A program made the position numbers and the translations under genes. This document shows positions 27,614 to 36,115 of a stretch of DNA of 64,000 nt, piece after piece. Within the stretch, counting starts at the first letter, position 1; each line of letters starts with the position of its first letter. The stretch is from Bacillus sp. T33-2 (GTDB taxonomy: Bacteria; Bacillota; Bacilli; Bacillales; Cytobacillaceae). The stretch is from contig NZ_PGVB01000025.1 in the NCBI RefSeq assembly GCF_002860205.1, forward strand, positions 62,001-126,000. Reading direction: 5' to 3'. The notes below the pieces were generated by a model. It saw only the letters and a program-made list of their open reading frames with translations. It had not been told where the DNA came from and ran no database searches.

Positions 27614-29053
27614 ATGAATGGCAATAACGGGCTGAACAGGCGTGATTTTTTAAAAGTTGGCGGAATGAGCACTTTGGCTCTGACCTTGAGTGCAACAGGC
27701 GTATATGGACTTGGCGATGCAACAAAGAGTCTGGCAGCAGCAAACAAACCGGCGCGGAGTTTTGGCGGTTACGGCCCCTTGGTTAAGGATCCGAACTGCC
27801 TGCTTGATCTGCCACAGGGATTTCAATACCGGATCATTTCACAAACTGGCGACAAAATGCCAAACGGGGACCTCGTTCCTGAAAACCTTGATGGAATGGC
27901 TGCGTACCAGGGCCCGAAAAATACGACGATCCTTGTACGGAACCATGAAATTGGCACAAATGCGCAATATCCGGTAAACGGAAAGAATCCGTGGCGCAAG
28001 GGCGCAGGCGGCGGGACAACTGCTCTTGTTGTCGGGGAGAACAGAAAAGTGCTCCATGAGTATGTGACCAACTCAGGCACGATTCGAAACTGTGCCGGCG
28101 GCCCATCCACCTGGGGGACGTGGCTGACATGTGAAGAAACTCGCGATCTTGGCCATGGTTTTGTTTTTGAAGTGAATCCGTTTGACCCTGAGAATGAAAT
28201 GTCAAAGACGCCAATACGTGACATGGGCTACTTTTCCCACGAAGCATGTGCCGTAGACCCGGCCACAGGCGTATGGTATTTGACCGAAGATAACAGCCCG
28301 AGTTTTCTTTACCGCTTTACGCCAAATGACCGCAGCCAAAAGCTCGGTTCCCTTCAAAAAGGCGGCATCCTTGAAGCAATGGCGCTTGACGAGCTGCCTT
28401 CCTCATCGGCTAGCAATTTTAAAACCGGACAAACCTTTGGCATCGTCTGGAAGCAGGTTAAACCAGAACGGGCAAAGGAAGACGCAAGGGATCTCGGCTG
28501 CATCCAGTTCAGCCGGCTGGAGGGGGCTTGGTTCAATGCAGGAGCATTTTGGTTTGATGATACAAGCGCAGGCGAACAGGAAAAGGGCCGGATCTACCGC
28601 TATTTCCCGGCAACCAATACGCTGGAGCTGTTCTATGAATCTGCTTCCTCGAATGAATTGGAAATGCCGGACAACATTACAATTACTCCTTGGGGTGACC
28701 TATGGATTGCTGAAGACGGGCCGGGCAATGACCGGATTGTTGGCCTGACCCCTGAAGGCAACGTTTACCCGTTTGCCGAAAACCAGCTGAATGGTTCGGA
28801 ATTTGCCGGGCCTGCGTTTTCCCCGGACGGAAAAACACTTTTTGTGAATGTACAGGATCCTGGCATCACCTTCGCGATTTGGGGGCCGTTTGCGAGAAGG
28901 AATGCTTCACGCCAGCGTGCGATGAACCATGCAGCACCTCCTTCAAGCCTTGCACCTGTGGTTTCCCAAAAGCTTGCCGCATTTGCGGACAAGCAAGGCA
29001 TGTCCGTGCTGGAAGCGGCTGCACTGGAGCGCCATGGGATGCCAATCATTTAA
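27614..29053 (+). CDS. phoX: PhoX-family phosphatase (DUF839), Tat-exported
   Basis: A 479-residue protein starting at an ATG eight bases after GGAGG. The N-terminus has a twin-arginine signal, NRRDFLKVGG, followed by a hydrophobic stretch and an Ala-rich cleavage region near residue 38. The mature part has DUF839/PhoX signatures: DGMAAYQGP, LVRNHE, GPSTWGTWLTCEE, YFSHEACAVDPATG, and a C-terminal FVNVQDPG. PhoX enzymes are metal-dependent phosphomonoesterases that use iron and calcium and fold in the cytoplasm before Tat export. The next gene is tatA, which supports the export route. No tatC follows. A B. subtilis parallel is phoD with tatAd-tatCd. Confidence 0.87.
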   Translation: MNGNNGLNRRDFLKVGGMSTLALTLSATGVYGLGDATKSLAAANKPARSFGGYGPLVKDPNCLLDLPQGFQYRIISQTGDKMPNGDLVPENLDGMAAYQGPKNTTILVRNHEIGTNAQYPVNGKNPWRKGAGGGTTALVVGENRKVLHEYVTNSGTIRNCAGGPSTWGTWLTCEETRDLGHGFVFEVNPFDPENEMSKTPIRDMGYFSHEACAVDPATGVWYLTEDNSPSFLYRFTPNDRSQKLGSLQKGGILEAMALDELPSSSASNFKTGQTFGIVWKQVKPERAKEDARDLGCIQFSRLEGAWFNAGAFWFDDTSAGEQEKGRIYRYFPATNTLELFYESASSNELEMPDNITITPWGDLWIAEDGPGNDRIVGLTPEGNVYPFAENQLNGSEFAGPAFSPDGKTLFVNVQDPGITFAIWGPFARRNASRQRAMNHAAPPSSLAPVVSQKLAAFADKQGMSVLEAAALERHGMPII

Positions 29054-29071
29054 TAGCGAGGAGGTATGAAC

Positions 29072-29287
29072 ATGTTACAGAACATCGGGATTCCAGGGCT
29101 GATCCTCATCCTGGTCATTGCCTTAATTATTTTCGGCCCATCAAAGCTGCCTGAAATCGGCCGGGCCTTTGGCAATACGCTGAGAGAATTCAAAAAGGCA
29201 ACGAATGATTTAGTCCATGGCGACCAAGAACAAAAGAAGAACGCCGACGAAAATATCAAGCTTCAGGCTGTTGAAAAGCGAAATTAA
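29072..29287 (+). CDS. tatA: Twin-arginine translocase subunit TatA
   Basis: A 71-residue protein with one membrane helix (residues 6-22, [13 protein letters not shown]), the FGP hinge, and the amphipathic helix [20 protein letters not shown], ending in a charged tail. TatA multimers form the pore for folded Tat substrates. The ATG at 29072 is six bases after GAGGAGGT. The ATG at 29066 directly touches the binding site and is rejected. It sits 18 bases downstream of phoX and is probably a dedicated TatA for that enzyme. TatC must come from another locus. Confidence 0.92.
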   Translation: MLQNIGIPGLILILVIALIIFGPSKLPEIGRAFGNTLREFKKATNDLVHGDQEQKKNADENIKLQAVEKRN

Positions 29288-29303
29288 ATCAGGACCTTTA
29301 AAC

Positions 29304-29351
29304 GTGCCTGACCCCCGGTACGTTAACGCTGTACCCACAGGGATCAGGCAC
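29304..29351. repeat. REP-like palindrome (GTGCCTGACCCCC family)
   Basis: GTGCCTGA at the left end is the inverse of TCAGGCAC at the right end, enclosing CCCCCGGTACGTTAACGC. The same ends and a similar interior recur at 52724-52769. The element lies just after tatA and has a T-run on its right, so it may also terminate transcription. Confidence 0.7.
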
Positions 29352-29380
29352 TTTTTAACATGTTTGATGCGAAGCCGTAC

Positions 29381-29419
29381 AAAACTGGCCCTGTCAAAAA
29401 TTTGACGGGGCCAGTTTTT
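29381..29419. terminator. Bidirectional terminator between tatA and the IDEAL gene
   Basis: AAAACTGGCCCTGTCAAA pairs with TTTGACGGGGCCAGTTTT, with T and A runs outside. Two convergent genes flank it. Confidence 0.9.
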
Positions 29420-29450
29420 GTTTGTTTTTCGCCGGTTTAATCAACACTTA

Positions 29451-29834
29451 TCACAGTTTCCCAATCCCGTGTTCTCCTTTCAGGATATCCTGGCCAGTGC
29501 TTTCATTTTTTTCAGAATCCTGCCTAATGGAATTTAGTTTTGCTGAGAGTTCCATAAACCATTCCTTGTCCCCGGTTGCCAGGGCCAAATCGATTAATGT
29601 AATAATTTGCCCTTCCAGGTTGGTGTCTGCATCATGAAATTTTTCGACCCATTTGTTCAGCGTCACAATGCATTTCCCAATCGTTCCTTTATTATCACTT
29701 GCCACTACATTCACTTTCACTGAGCCGCGCAAAGCATCGATCGTTTCAATATAACCGTGTATCAGTTCCCCGTGTTTGGACTTGCCTTTAATCCAGTCGC
29801 CTACTTCCAAATGGTCTTTGTCGTTCGTCACCAT
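29451..29834 (-). CDS. IDEAL domain protein
   Basis: A 127-residue protein. The C-terminal part contains the IDEAL motif (LIDLALATGDKEWFMELSAK), a short helical domain found in Bacillus regulators and small proteins. The N-terminal 60 residues (DHLEVGDWIKGKSKHGELIH, IDALRGSVKVNVVASDN) look like a small beta domain. The motif is known but a molecular function for this architecture is not. The ATG follows AAGAGGTGAT. Monocistronic, convergent with tatA. Confidence 0.78.
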   Translation of the reverse strand: MVTNDKDHLEVGDWIKGKSKHGELIHGYIETIDALRGSVKVNVVASDNKGTIGKCIVTLNKWVEKFHDADTNLEGQIITLIDLALATGDKEWFMELSAKLNSIRQDSEKNESTGQDILKGEHGIGKL

Positions 29835-30012
29835 CTATAATCACCTCTTATATCAAATTTATATTCGTTATGATTAAATCGGCATGAAAGTTGACTATAA
29901 AATTTCTATACTATCCTTTACCCAAAAATAAAGAGATAAAATATTTTGGGCAGAAAAAATGCAGGCACTTCTTTTGAAAAAGAAACTTGCAAATGGTAAT
30001 CTAAATTTCATT

Positions 30013-30029
30013 ACTTACTAAAAGTAAGT
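30013..30029. promoter_or_regulatory. Candidate operator of the nitroreductase gene
   Basis: ACTTACT-AAA-AGTAAGT is a perfect inverted repeat ending 26 bases before the nitroreductase ATG. This spacing overlaps a transcription start. The ACTTAC/GTAAGT half-sites resemble boxes of DUF24/HxlR-type redox and quinone sensors (YodB, CatR) that control nitroreductases in B. subtilis. Confidence 0.6.
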
Positions 30030-30055
30030 TCATATACTTCAGGAGGAAAGAGCAT

Positions 30056-30682
30056 ATGGCAATATCAGCGCAAACCTTGTCCACTGTCATCCGGGAACGC
30101 CGTTCTGTCAGGAAATATGACCCAAACCATAGAATTTCAAAAGAAGAAATCGAAGAAATATTGAAACAGGCGATTCTTGCACCATCTTCTAGCAATCTGC
30201 AACCCTGGAAATTCATTGTCATCCAGGATGCGGAAGTGAAAAAGGAACTCCGCGCTATCGCGAATAACCAGGAGCAGGTTGAAACATCCTCTGCGGTGAT
30301 TGCAGTTCTGGGCGACAGGGAAATGTACAAAAATGTTGAGAAGGTTTACCGCAGTGCCAATGAAGCAGGTTACCTGGATGAGGCAAACATGAACCGCCTG
30401 ATCGAGGGAACAAATAAAACATATCCTCAAATTCCAATCGAGGGGCGGGAAAACATTGCGTCATTTGATGCCGGCCTTGTATCCATGCAGCTGATGCTGG
30501 CCGCAAAGGCAAAAGGCTATGACACGGTGCCAATGGGCGGTTTCAATAAACAGGCGTTCGCTGAAAAATTCAACATCTCAGTTCGATATTTCCCGGTAGT
30601 TTTGATAGCGGTAGGAAAAGCTGCAGCACCCGCTTTCCAAACAACCCGGCTTCCTTTGGAAGATGTTGTGAGCTATATCTGA
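30056..30682 (+). CDS. Nitroreductase family protein (YodC/YdgI-like)
   Basis: A 208-residue flavin-dependent reductase. RERRSVRKYDPNHRISKEEI, the FMN-binding APSSSNLQPWKFIVI and the C-terminal AKAKGYDTVPMGGFNK followed by RYFPVVLIAVGKA are family signatures. The closest known relatives are B. subtilis YodC and YdgI, which reduce nitro or quinone compounds with NAD(P)H. The start follows AGGAGG. The palindrome upstream suggests induction by electrophiles through a YodB-type repressor, but no such regulator gene lies in the window. Confidence 0.85.
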   Translation: MAISAQTLSTVIRERRSVRKYDPNHRISKEEIEEILKQAILAPSSSNLQPWKFIVIQDAEVKKELRAIANNQEQVETSSAVIAVLGDREMYKNVEKVYRSANEAGYLDEANMNRLIEGTNKTYPQIPIEGRENIASFDAGLVSMQLMLAAKAKGYDTVPMGGFNKQAFAEKFNISVRYFPVVLIAVGKAAAPAFQTTRLPLEDVVSYI

Positions 30683-31054
30683 TTAATATATATATTTAGT
30701 ATTCTGTCAGCCTCACGTTCTTGTGGGGCTTTATCTTTAAAAACCATTCGTTGCCTTTTTTTTATCGTAACACTGCAGCATTTTACTTCCGTACTTTGGC
30801 CGGACTGTACACCTAATTGAATCATCCTATAAAATTTCAGTTTATTGTCATTTAACAACGCTCCAATCCATTCTATATCTTCCTATTCCGCCTCAATAAA
30901 CAATTGTAAAGCCGTATTATTTTATCTCTTGAAAATTAGCTGTTACATATGAATAAAGTTATTTAATCGGAGAAGTTCATCACAAGTAGTGTTATCCTTT
31001 CTGTAGGTAACTTATAATAAAGATAAAAAATCGAATGTAGTTGGAGGAAATAAA
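30683..31054. other. Intergenic region between nitroreductase and NicO genes
   Basis: A weak plus-strand hairpin at 30709-30735 (GCCTCAC / GTGGGGC followed by TTTA) may terminate the nitroreductase transcript. The NicO promoter must lie further right. I see no known nickel or cobalt riboswitch fold. Confidence 0.45.
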
Positions 31055-31735
31055 TTGGAGATTAGTTTCTTATCTATATTAACCCTAGGATTCCTGCTTG
31101 GAATTAAACATGCGATTGAACCGGATCATATTATCGCTGTTTCTACAATTGCCAGCGAGAGCAAAAAACTGAGCAGGTCCTCATTGGCTGGTGTTTTTTG
31201 GGGGATTGGCCATACATCGACCCTGCTGGCTGTTGGTATCATTGTTATTGTACTCAACGGGGCAATCCCGGAAATATTGTCAATGTCGTTAGAATTTACT
31301 GTTGGTATAATGCTTATTTATCTTGGAGTAAACAGAATTTATAACTTTAAAAAGAAAATCAACTCTCAATCTGAGAACCATCACCGTCACCACCAAAACC
31401 AAAGCAAAAAATTTCCATATTTCAAGTCTATGATTATTGGACTTGTTCACGGTTTGGCCGGAAGTGCTGCAATGGTTCTCTTAACCATGAGTACTGCCCA
31501 AGATGTTGGGGAGGCGGTATTTTATATTTTTATCTTTGGTATTGGTACGATCGTTGGAATGTTATTTTTCACTACCATTATCGGTGTCCCATTTGTCTTA
31601 AGTGTCAACCATCTAAGTGCCCATAATGCACTTACACTTTTCACTGGAGTAATTAGTACAGTCTTTGGTGTTTACTATATGTACAAATTAGCGTTTATTG
31701 AAGGCCTTTTTAAACTTTGGTTGCAAGCTTTATAA
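31055..31735 (+). CDS. NicO/UreH-type nickel-cobalt permease
   Basis: A 226-residue membrane protein with six hydrophobic segments. The first carries HAIEPDHI, the HX4DH metal motif of nickel/cobalt transporters, and the second has GIGHTSTLLAVG. A cytoplasmic loop is histidine-rich (ENHHRHHQNQ), and later GLVHGLAGSAAMVL completes the NicO/UreH pattern. It starts at a TTG with GGAGG seven bases before it. The lar genes for a nickel cofactor lie 3 kb away on the other side of an IS element. This suggests it supplies nickel to them, but they are not in one operon. Confidence 0.82.
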   Translation: MEISFLSILTLGFLLGIKHAIEPDHIIAVSTIASESKKLSRSSLAGVFWGIGHTSTLLAVGIIVIVLNGAIPEILSMSLEFTVGIMLIYLGVNRIYNFKKKINSQSENHHRHHQNQSKKFPYFKSMIIGLVHGLAGSAAMVLLTMSTAQDVGEAVFYIFIFGIGTIVGMLFFTTIIGVPFVLSVNHLSAHNALTLFTGVISTVFGVYYMYKLAFIEGLFKLWLQAL

Positions 31736-31881
31736 AAAATTGACCTTTAAACGGCTTATGAAAAAACATATCTTTCATTCTAATAAAATACGTTTATCAT
31801 ACATAATAAAGTGTTATACCTGATTCTTAATCGGTCGTTTTTCACTAAGGCTCGCTGTTAAATGGCTATCTTCGAAAAAAG

Positions 31882-31920
31882 GGGAGGCCCAAAGGACACT
31901 TCTTTTGGGCCTCCCCCTTC
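31882..31920. terminator. Terminator of the fructokinase gene
   Basis: GGGAGGCCCAAA / TTTGGGCCTCCC with a 10-base loop. T runs follow on the minus strand. The stem begins 5 bases past the stop at 31925. Confidence 0.9.
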
Positions 31921-31924
31921 GTTA

Positions 31925-32794
31925 TTAAAGTTCCTTTTTAGCCAATGCAAGTGCACCAACCAGCCCGGCATTATCTCCCAAACCAGGTGGTACAATATAC
32001 GAATCAATATTTTCTACAATTGTACTGGAGTGAATGTATCCATTTAAATTCTTTAAAACTTTTTCACGGATTAACGGGAAAAGCTGCTCTTGTTTCATGA
32101 CTCCTCCGCCAATTATGACCTTATTGGGAGAAAGAATTAAAATATAACTTGTGATAGCTTGAGCAAGATAATACGCCTCTAGTTCCCACACATTTTCCTC
32201 TTGCTGAAGATCTACACCTTTTTTGCCCCACCTTGTCTCGATCGCAGGACCCGATGCCATTCCTTCTAAACAATCATTATGATAAGGACAGTTGCCTTCG
32301 TAATTGTCCTCAGGATGTCTTCTTGTTAAAATATGACCCATTTCAGGATGGAGCAACCCGTGAAGAAGGTTTCCCTCTGCTATGGCGCCAACACCTATGC
32401 CGGTTCCTACTGTGATATAAATGCAGCTATCTAGCCCTTGTGCAGCCCCCCATATATTTTCACCTAATGCGGCTGCATTAACATCTGTATCAAATCCTAC
32501 AGGAATGGGAAAGTGCTTTTGCAGCTCGCCAACAAAGTCAAAATTATTCCAATATGGTTTAGGAGTACTAGTGATAAAGCCGTACGTGCCGCTATTCTTG
32601 TCAGGATCAATCGGTCCAAATGACCCTATCCCAATGGCTGAAACATTTTTATCCCTAAAGAAAGCAATGACTTTCTCCATTGTCTCGGCGGGGGTGGTCG
32701 TAGGAAAACTAACTCTTTCATAGAGCTCTCCATTTTTCCCGCCTATTCCACACACAAATTTGGTGCCACCTGCTTCTATAGCCCCTAACTTCAT
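31925..32794 (-). CDS. ROK-family fructokinase
   Basis: A 289-residue sugar kinase. GAIEAGGTKFVCG is the ATP-binding start, DTDVNAAALGE carries the catalytic aspartate, and TVGTGIGVGAIAEG and HPEMGHI form the ROK signature. The zinc site CPYHNDCLEGMASGPA is the fructokinase variant (B. subtilis YdhR/GmuE type) and not the glucokinase CxCGxxGC form. GGGAGTG precedes the ATG. It lies between the nickel permease and the IS element and has its own terminator. Confidence 0.88.
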   Translation of the reverse strand: MKLGAIEAGGTKFVCGIGGKNGELYERVSFPTTTPAETMEKVIAFFRDKNVSAIGIGSFGPIDPDKNSGTYGFITSTPKPYWNNFDFVGELQKHFPIPVGFDTDVNAAALGENIWGAAQGLDSCIYITVGTGIGVGAIAEGNLLHGLLHPEMGHILTRRHPEDNYEGNCPYHNDCLEGMASGPAIETRWGKKGVDLQQEENVWELEAYYLAQAITSYILILSPNKVIIGGGVMKQEQLFPLIREKVLKNLNGYIHSSTIVENIDSYIVPPGLGDNAGLVGALALAKKEL

Positions 32795-32847
32795 TTATAA
32801 ACACTCCCTCTATAAATATCGATTTATCAACGGTTTGAGCCGTTGTT

Positions 32848-34509
32848 GGGGGTGTCAAAAAAATATTTTTCGACACGAACACTAACATAATTTTCTAAAT
32901 ATGTGAATCTGTTACAGTTGATTGGTGCGCTACGCGGTCACTACTGGTTAAATCTGGTGGTAGTGAAGTGATCTTTATTCGATGCACCCTGGATCTCTGC
33001 GTTGCTTATGATGACGTACCCTCCCATGTCTCTTGGCATCTTTGCGCCTACATTCCTTCGTTCGGTCTAGTCATAAGGCAGAGGCTGGCTAAGCTCCTAT
33101 AGGGACTCAAGGTCGAATGGAATAAATTCTGCCGGCTTCTCCGTGTCATCCTGTTGTCTAGTAAAACGGGGGAATGTGAACGTCAGGCTGCCTTTTCGAG
33201 CTTGGGAATGTCCTCTATCATTCGCTGCGCGTCAAACGCCAAGTGTTTTGTACTTATCGCATGTAATACCTTCAGTAACTTCCCGCATAACACCACAATC
33301 GACTGCTTCTTTTTCAAAGGGTTTTTCGTTCGATTCGTATAATAATCATTTAACTGTCGGAACGCTTCGTTATGCCGGATCAGTGGCATCACGACACGGA
33401 ACAGGAGGGCACGCAAGCGCCTTCTTCCACGCTTGGAAATCTGTTTTTGGCCTTTATGCTCCCCTGAAGAATTTTCCCGTAATGTCAATCCCGCAAGTTT
33501 TAGTAGTTGGCGTGGATCTTGGTAGTGGGAAAAGCTTCCGATTTCAGATAGTAAATCTACAATGGTTGCGTCCCCTAAACCAGGGACAGTCTTAAGCCAT
33601 TCATATTCTACGGATGTTTGGACAAGTTCTGTTAACTTCTGGGTCAGTGACTCAACTTCTTCTTCGAGTTGCCGAAAACGGCGCACAAGTGTGGCATTTT
33701 CGATACGGGCCATCTGTTGTCCTTCCTTGACGCCAATCGAGGTTTGAGCGAGTTCAATTCATGGCTTTAGGCTTTTGTAAAGATTTGAGCCCTTCGCTTT
33801 TTCGGTATAGATTCATGATTCCCTCGGCTTCTTTGCCTGCAAGATCACTTGGGAATGGCGTGTGCTCCAAAGCAGCGAGTGCCATTTTTCCGAATGATGG
33901 AAACACCTGCACAAACTCTGGAAAATAGCGATCCAGCCAGCGAATCAACTGGTTGCGCACGGAACCACTTTCTTCTACAAGCTTCGCCCGGAGGGTAGCC
34001 CCAACCCGAAGGTCGGCTTCCATTCCTTTCAGGATGCGAGGGTAACTGAACCGGCCGTCCTTCACCAGACGTGCGATGACCAGGGCATCCTTTGCATCAT
34101 GCTTCGTTGGAAGATTGTCATCCAACTCTTTGGAACGCTTGACATGCATCGGATTAGTCATGACGAGAGGGATGCCTCTATCATCAAGGAAGTAGGCTAG
34201 ATTCAGCCAATAGTGGCCAGTAGGTTCAATGCCGACAATGACCGACGATTTGCCATATTCCTTCATGGACGCCAGGATTCGCTGATAAAACGCTTCAAAC
34301 CCTTCTTTCGATTGTGAAACAGGAATAGCTTTTTGGAGCACCCGCCCCCGTTCATCCACAAAGCAGGCATAATGCGTACGCTTTGCAATATCCATCCCAA
34401 TGACGAGAGTTTGTTCGGTGACTTGATTAATTTTGTGATTTTGAGTAAAATTCATGGGAGTCCTCCTTGGTTCTAAGTTAGGGGTCAATTCGTGTAGATT
34501 TGACACCCC
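32848..34509 (-). mobile_element. IS110-family insertion sequence
   Basis: About 1.66 kb bounded by inverted repeats GGGGTGTCAAA (32849-32859) and TTTGACACCCC (34499-34509). They enclose a DEDD-type transposase on the minus strand. Inverted repeats of this kind are typical of the IS1111 subgroup. No direct target repeats are obvious, as expected for IS110. About 320 bases between the left repeat and the transposase end are non-coding. The exact ends need comparison with other copies. Confidence 0.7.
33183..34455 (-). pseudogene. IS110-family transposase, frameshifted
   Basis: The N-terminal part (34455 to 33754) holds the DEDD catalytic domain: GMDIAKRTHYACF, IVGIEPTGHYWLNLA and KHDAKDALVIARL. 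It stops at AMN. The C-terminal part (33713 to 33183) holds the transposase_20 domain with VPGLGDATIVDLLSEIG and SGEHKGQKQISKRGRRRL. Reading the +1 frame after AMN gives ELAQTSIGVKEGQQ and then the second part, so one frameshift near 33758 separates the halves. I see no slippery sequence there, so the copy is probably inactive. The start at 34455 follows AAGGAGG. Confidence 0.85.
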
Positions 34510-34668
34510 GCATCATACCAAGAGGGCTTTTTTTGTTCAAGTCCCCGAAAAAGTTTCTAACAGGAATGCTCCTATTTTAAACGATTTCGTGACTGCCTTA
34601 TACATGACCTCTTACATTTAAATGTGAAAGCTTTAACGCCTTAGATAGATAAATGCTTTACCACATAC

Positions 34669-35145
34669 TCAGCTTTTTGAATGGATTTTCCCCCAGACCT
34701 CTTGAAATACTACTTTTAACGGGATTTTTTCTCTTTCAGCAATTTTTTTGCAATCTTCATATTCAGGTGAAGCCTGTGTCATAACGCCGCTATAATATCC
34801 TTTTTTAACATTCACTGTTCCCCATGGCGTCTCAACCACACTAAAGGTTCTTTCCAGTCTGTGAGTATGAATTGGGAAGTATCTGAGACCGAGTGTTGTT
34901 GTCTCTAGGAAGATAACTTCTTTCACTTTTTCTAGTTTTTTAGAGTGACAGAGCACATGGAGCAGAATTCCAGGTCGGTTTTTCTTCATATAAATAGGAA
35001 TATAATACGCTTCATTTACACCAGTATCGAAAAGCTTATCCATTAGATATCCAAGCCATTCAGCCGAAATATCATCTAGATTCACTTCGAGCTTCATCAT
35101 GCCTCCATCAATATGTTCATCTTTATGCTGAAAATGGTCAGCCAA
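34669..35145 (-). CDS. larC2: LarC2, C-terminal half of nickel-pincer cofactor cyclometallase
   Basis: A 158-residue protein matching the C-terminal domain of LarC: MKLEVNLDDISAEWLGYLMD, KKNRPGILLHVLC, TTTLGLRYFPIHTHRLER and GVMTQASPEYEDCKKIAE. LarC inserts nickel into the pincer nucleotide in a CTP-dependent step. The TTG at 35145 follows AAGGAGGT, which overlaps the larC1 stop region. The open frame also extends back through the larC1 end in the +1 frame. In Lactobacillus plantarum larC1 and larC2 are joined by programmed frameshifting. Here separate initiation is at least as plausible. Last gene of the cluster, followed by the IS element. Confidence 0.85.
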   Translation of the reverse strand: MADHFQHKDEHIDGGMMKLEVNLDDISAEWLGYLMDKLFDTGVNEAYYIPIYMKKNRPGILLHVLCHSKKLEKVKEVIFLETTTLGLRYFPIHTHRLERTFSVVETPWGTVNVKKGYYSGVMTQASPEYEDCKKIAEREKIPLKVVFQEVWGKIHSKS

Positions 35146-35161
35146 AATTAAACTACCTCCT

Positions 35162-36115
35162 TCACAGTTCACCAATAAGGACGCGTAATACATTGGGATG
35201 ATTATCAAAATCCTTTGTACCCGCGCCGTAGCCAATTTCCTCCACGATCATTCCTGGAATCGGCCCAAATTCCTGAGCTAGCGTTGCTGCAATTCCTGCA
35301 CCTGTCGGTGTAGTCAATTCACCGTTAATGTCTGATTTCGCTAAAGGGATTCCTTTTAAAATATCTAATGTTGCAGGGGCGGGGACTGGATAAAGCCCAT
35401 GGTCGATCATGATTTTCCCATTCCCAACTGGTATCTGCGAACATACTACTTTGTCTATATTTAAGGAATCTATCGCAATAGCAGTCCCTACAATATCAAC
35501 AATCGAATCAACTGCACCCACTTCGTGAAAATGAACCTTTGATAGTGGAATCCCGTGTATTTTCGCCTCTGCTTCTCCAATTTTTGTGAAAATGCTGATA
35601 GATATCTCTTTTACACGATCATTTAGCTCTGAGGATTCGATTAACCGGACAATCTGGCTATAATGACTATGGCCATGGCTGTGATTATGATTGTGATCAT
35701 GACTGTGGCCATGGCTGTCACTGTGAGTGTGATCATGACTGTGGCCATGACTTTGATCATGACTGTGATCATGACTGTGGCCATGACTGTGATCATGACT
35801 GTGGCCATGACTTTGATCATGACTGTGATCATGACTGTGGCCATGACTGTGACTGTGATTGTCATTTTGACTATGTACATGTTTGGTCTCATGATGATTT
35901 TTTGTCGTATGATGTTCTTTTATGATTACGTCGAATTTCGTCGCGGTAATTCCCTTTTTGTTAACCTTTTTCCACGCTAATTCAACTTCATTTTCGAGCT
36001 TTAGTTTTTTAATCCCAGCTATTATAAGTTCTTGATTGACCCCTAAATCACTTAAAGCTCCAACTGTCATATCTCCACTTATCCCGGAAAAACAATCAAG
36101 ATACAGTATTTTCAT
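35162..36115 (-). CDS. larC1: LarC1, N-terminal part of nickel insertion protein, with His-rich domain
   Basis: A 317-residue protein starting MKILYLDCFSGISGDM, the LarC signature. Residues about 85-165 are a metal-binding low-complexity region of alternating His with Ser, Gly, Asp (HSHGHSHDHSHDQ units). SKVHFHEVGAVDSIVDIVGT, VPAPATLDILKGIP and GELTTPTGAGIAATLA are conserved LarC segments. The DNA coding the His region is made of 9- to 36-base tandem units. The ATG at 36115 overlaps the end of larB. The protein ends LIGEL and the C-terminal domain is in the next frame (larC2). Confidence 0.9.
   Translation of the reverse strand: MKILYLDCFSGISGDMTVGALSDLGVNQELIIAGIKKLKLENEVELAWKKVNKKGITATKFDVIIKEHHTTKNHHETKHVHSQNDNHSHSHGHSHDHSHDQSHGHSHDHSHGHSHDHSHDQSHGHSHDHTHSDSHGHSHDHNHNHSHGHSHYSQIVRLIESSELNDRVKEISISIFTKIGEAEAKIHGIPLSKVHFHEVGAVDSIVDIVGTAIAIDSLNIDKVVCSQIPVGNGKIMIDHGLYPVPAPATLDILKGIPLAKSDINGELTTPTGAGIAATLAQEFGPIPGMIVEEIGYGAGTKDFDNHPNVLRVLIGEL

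Noticed and set aside
35650-35880. CRISPR-like repeats in larC1
   Set aside because: The repeats are in frame and code for the His-rich region of a conserved protein.
35663-35980. Met/Val/Thr-rich frames on both strands at the larC1 repeat
   Set aside because: They are alternative-frame readings of the histidine codon repeats.
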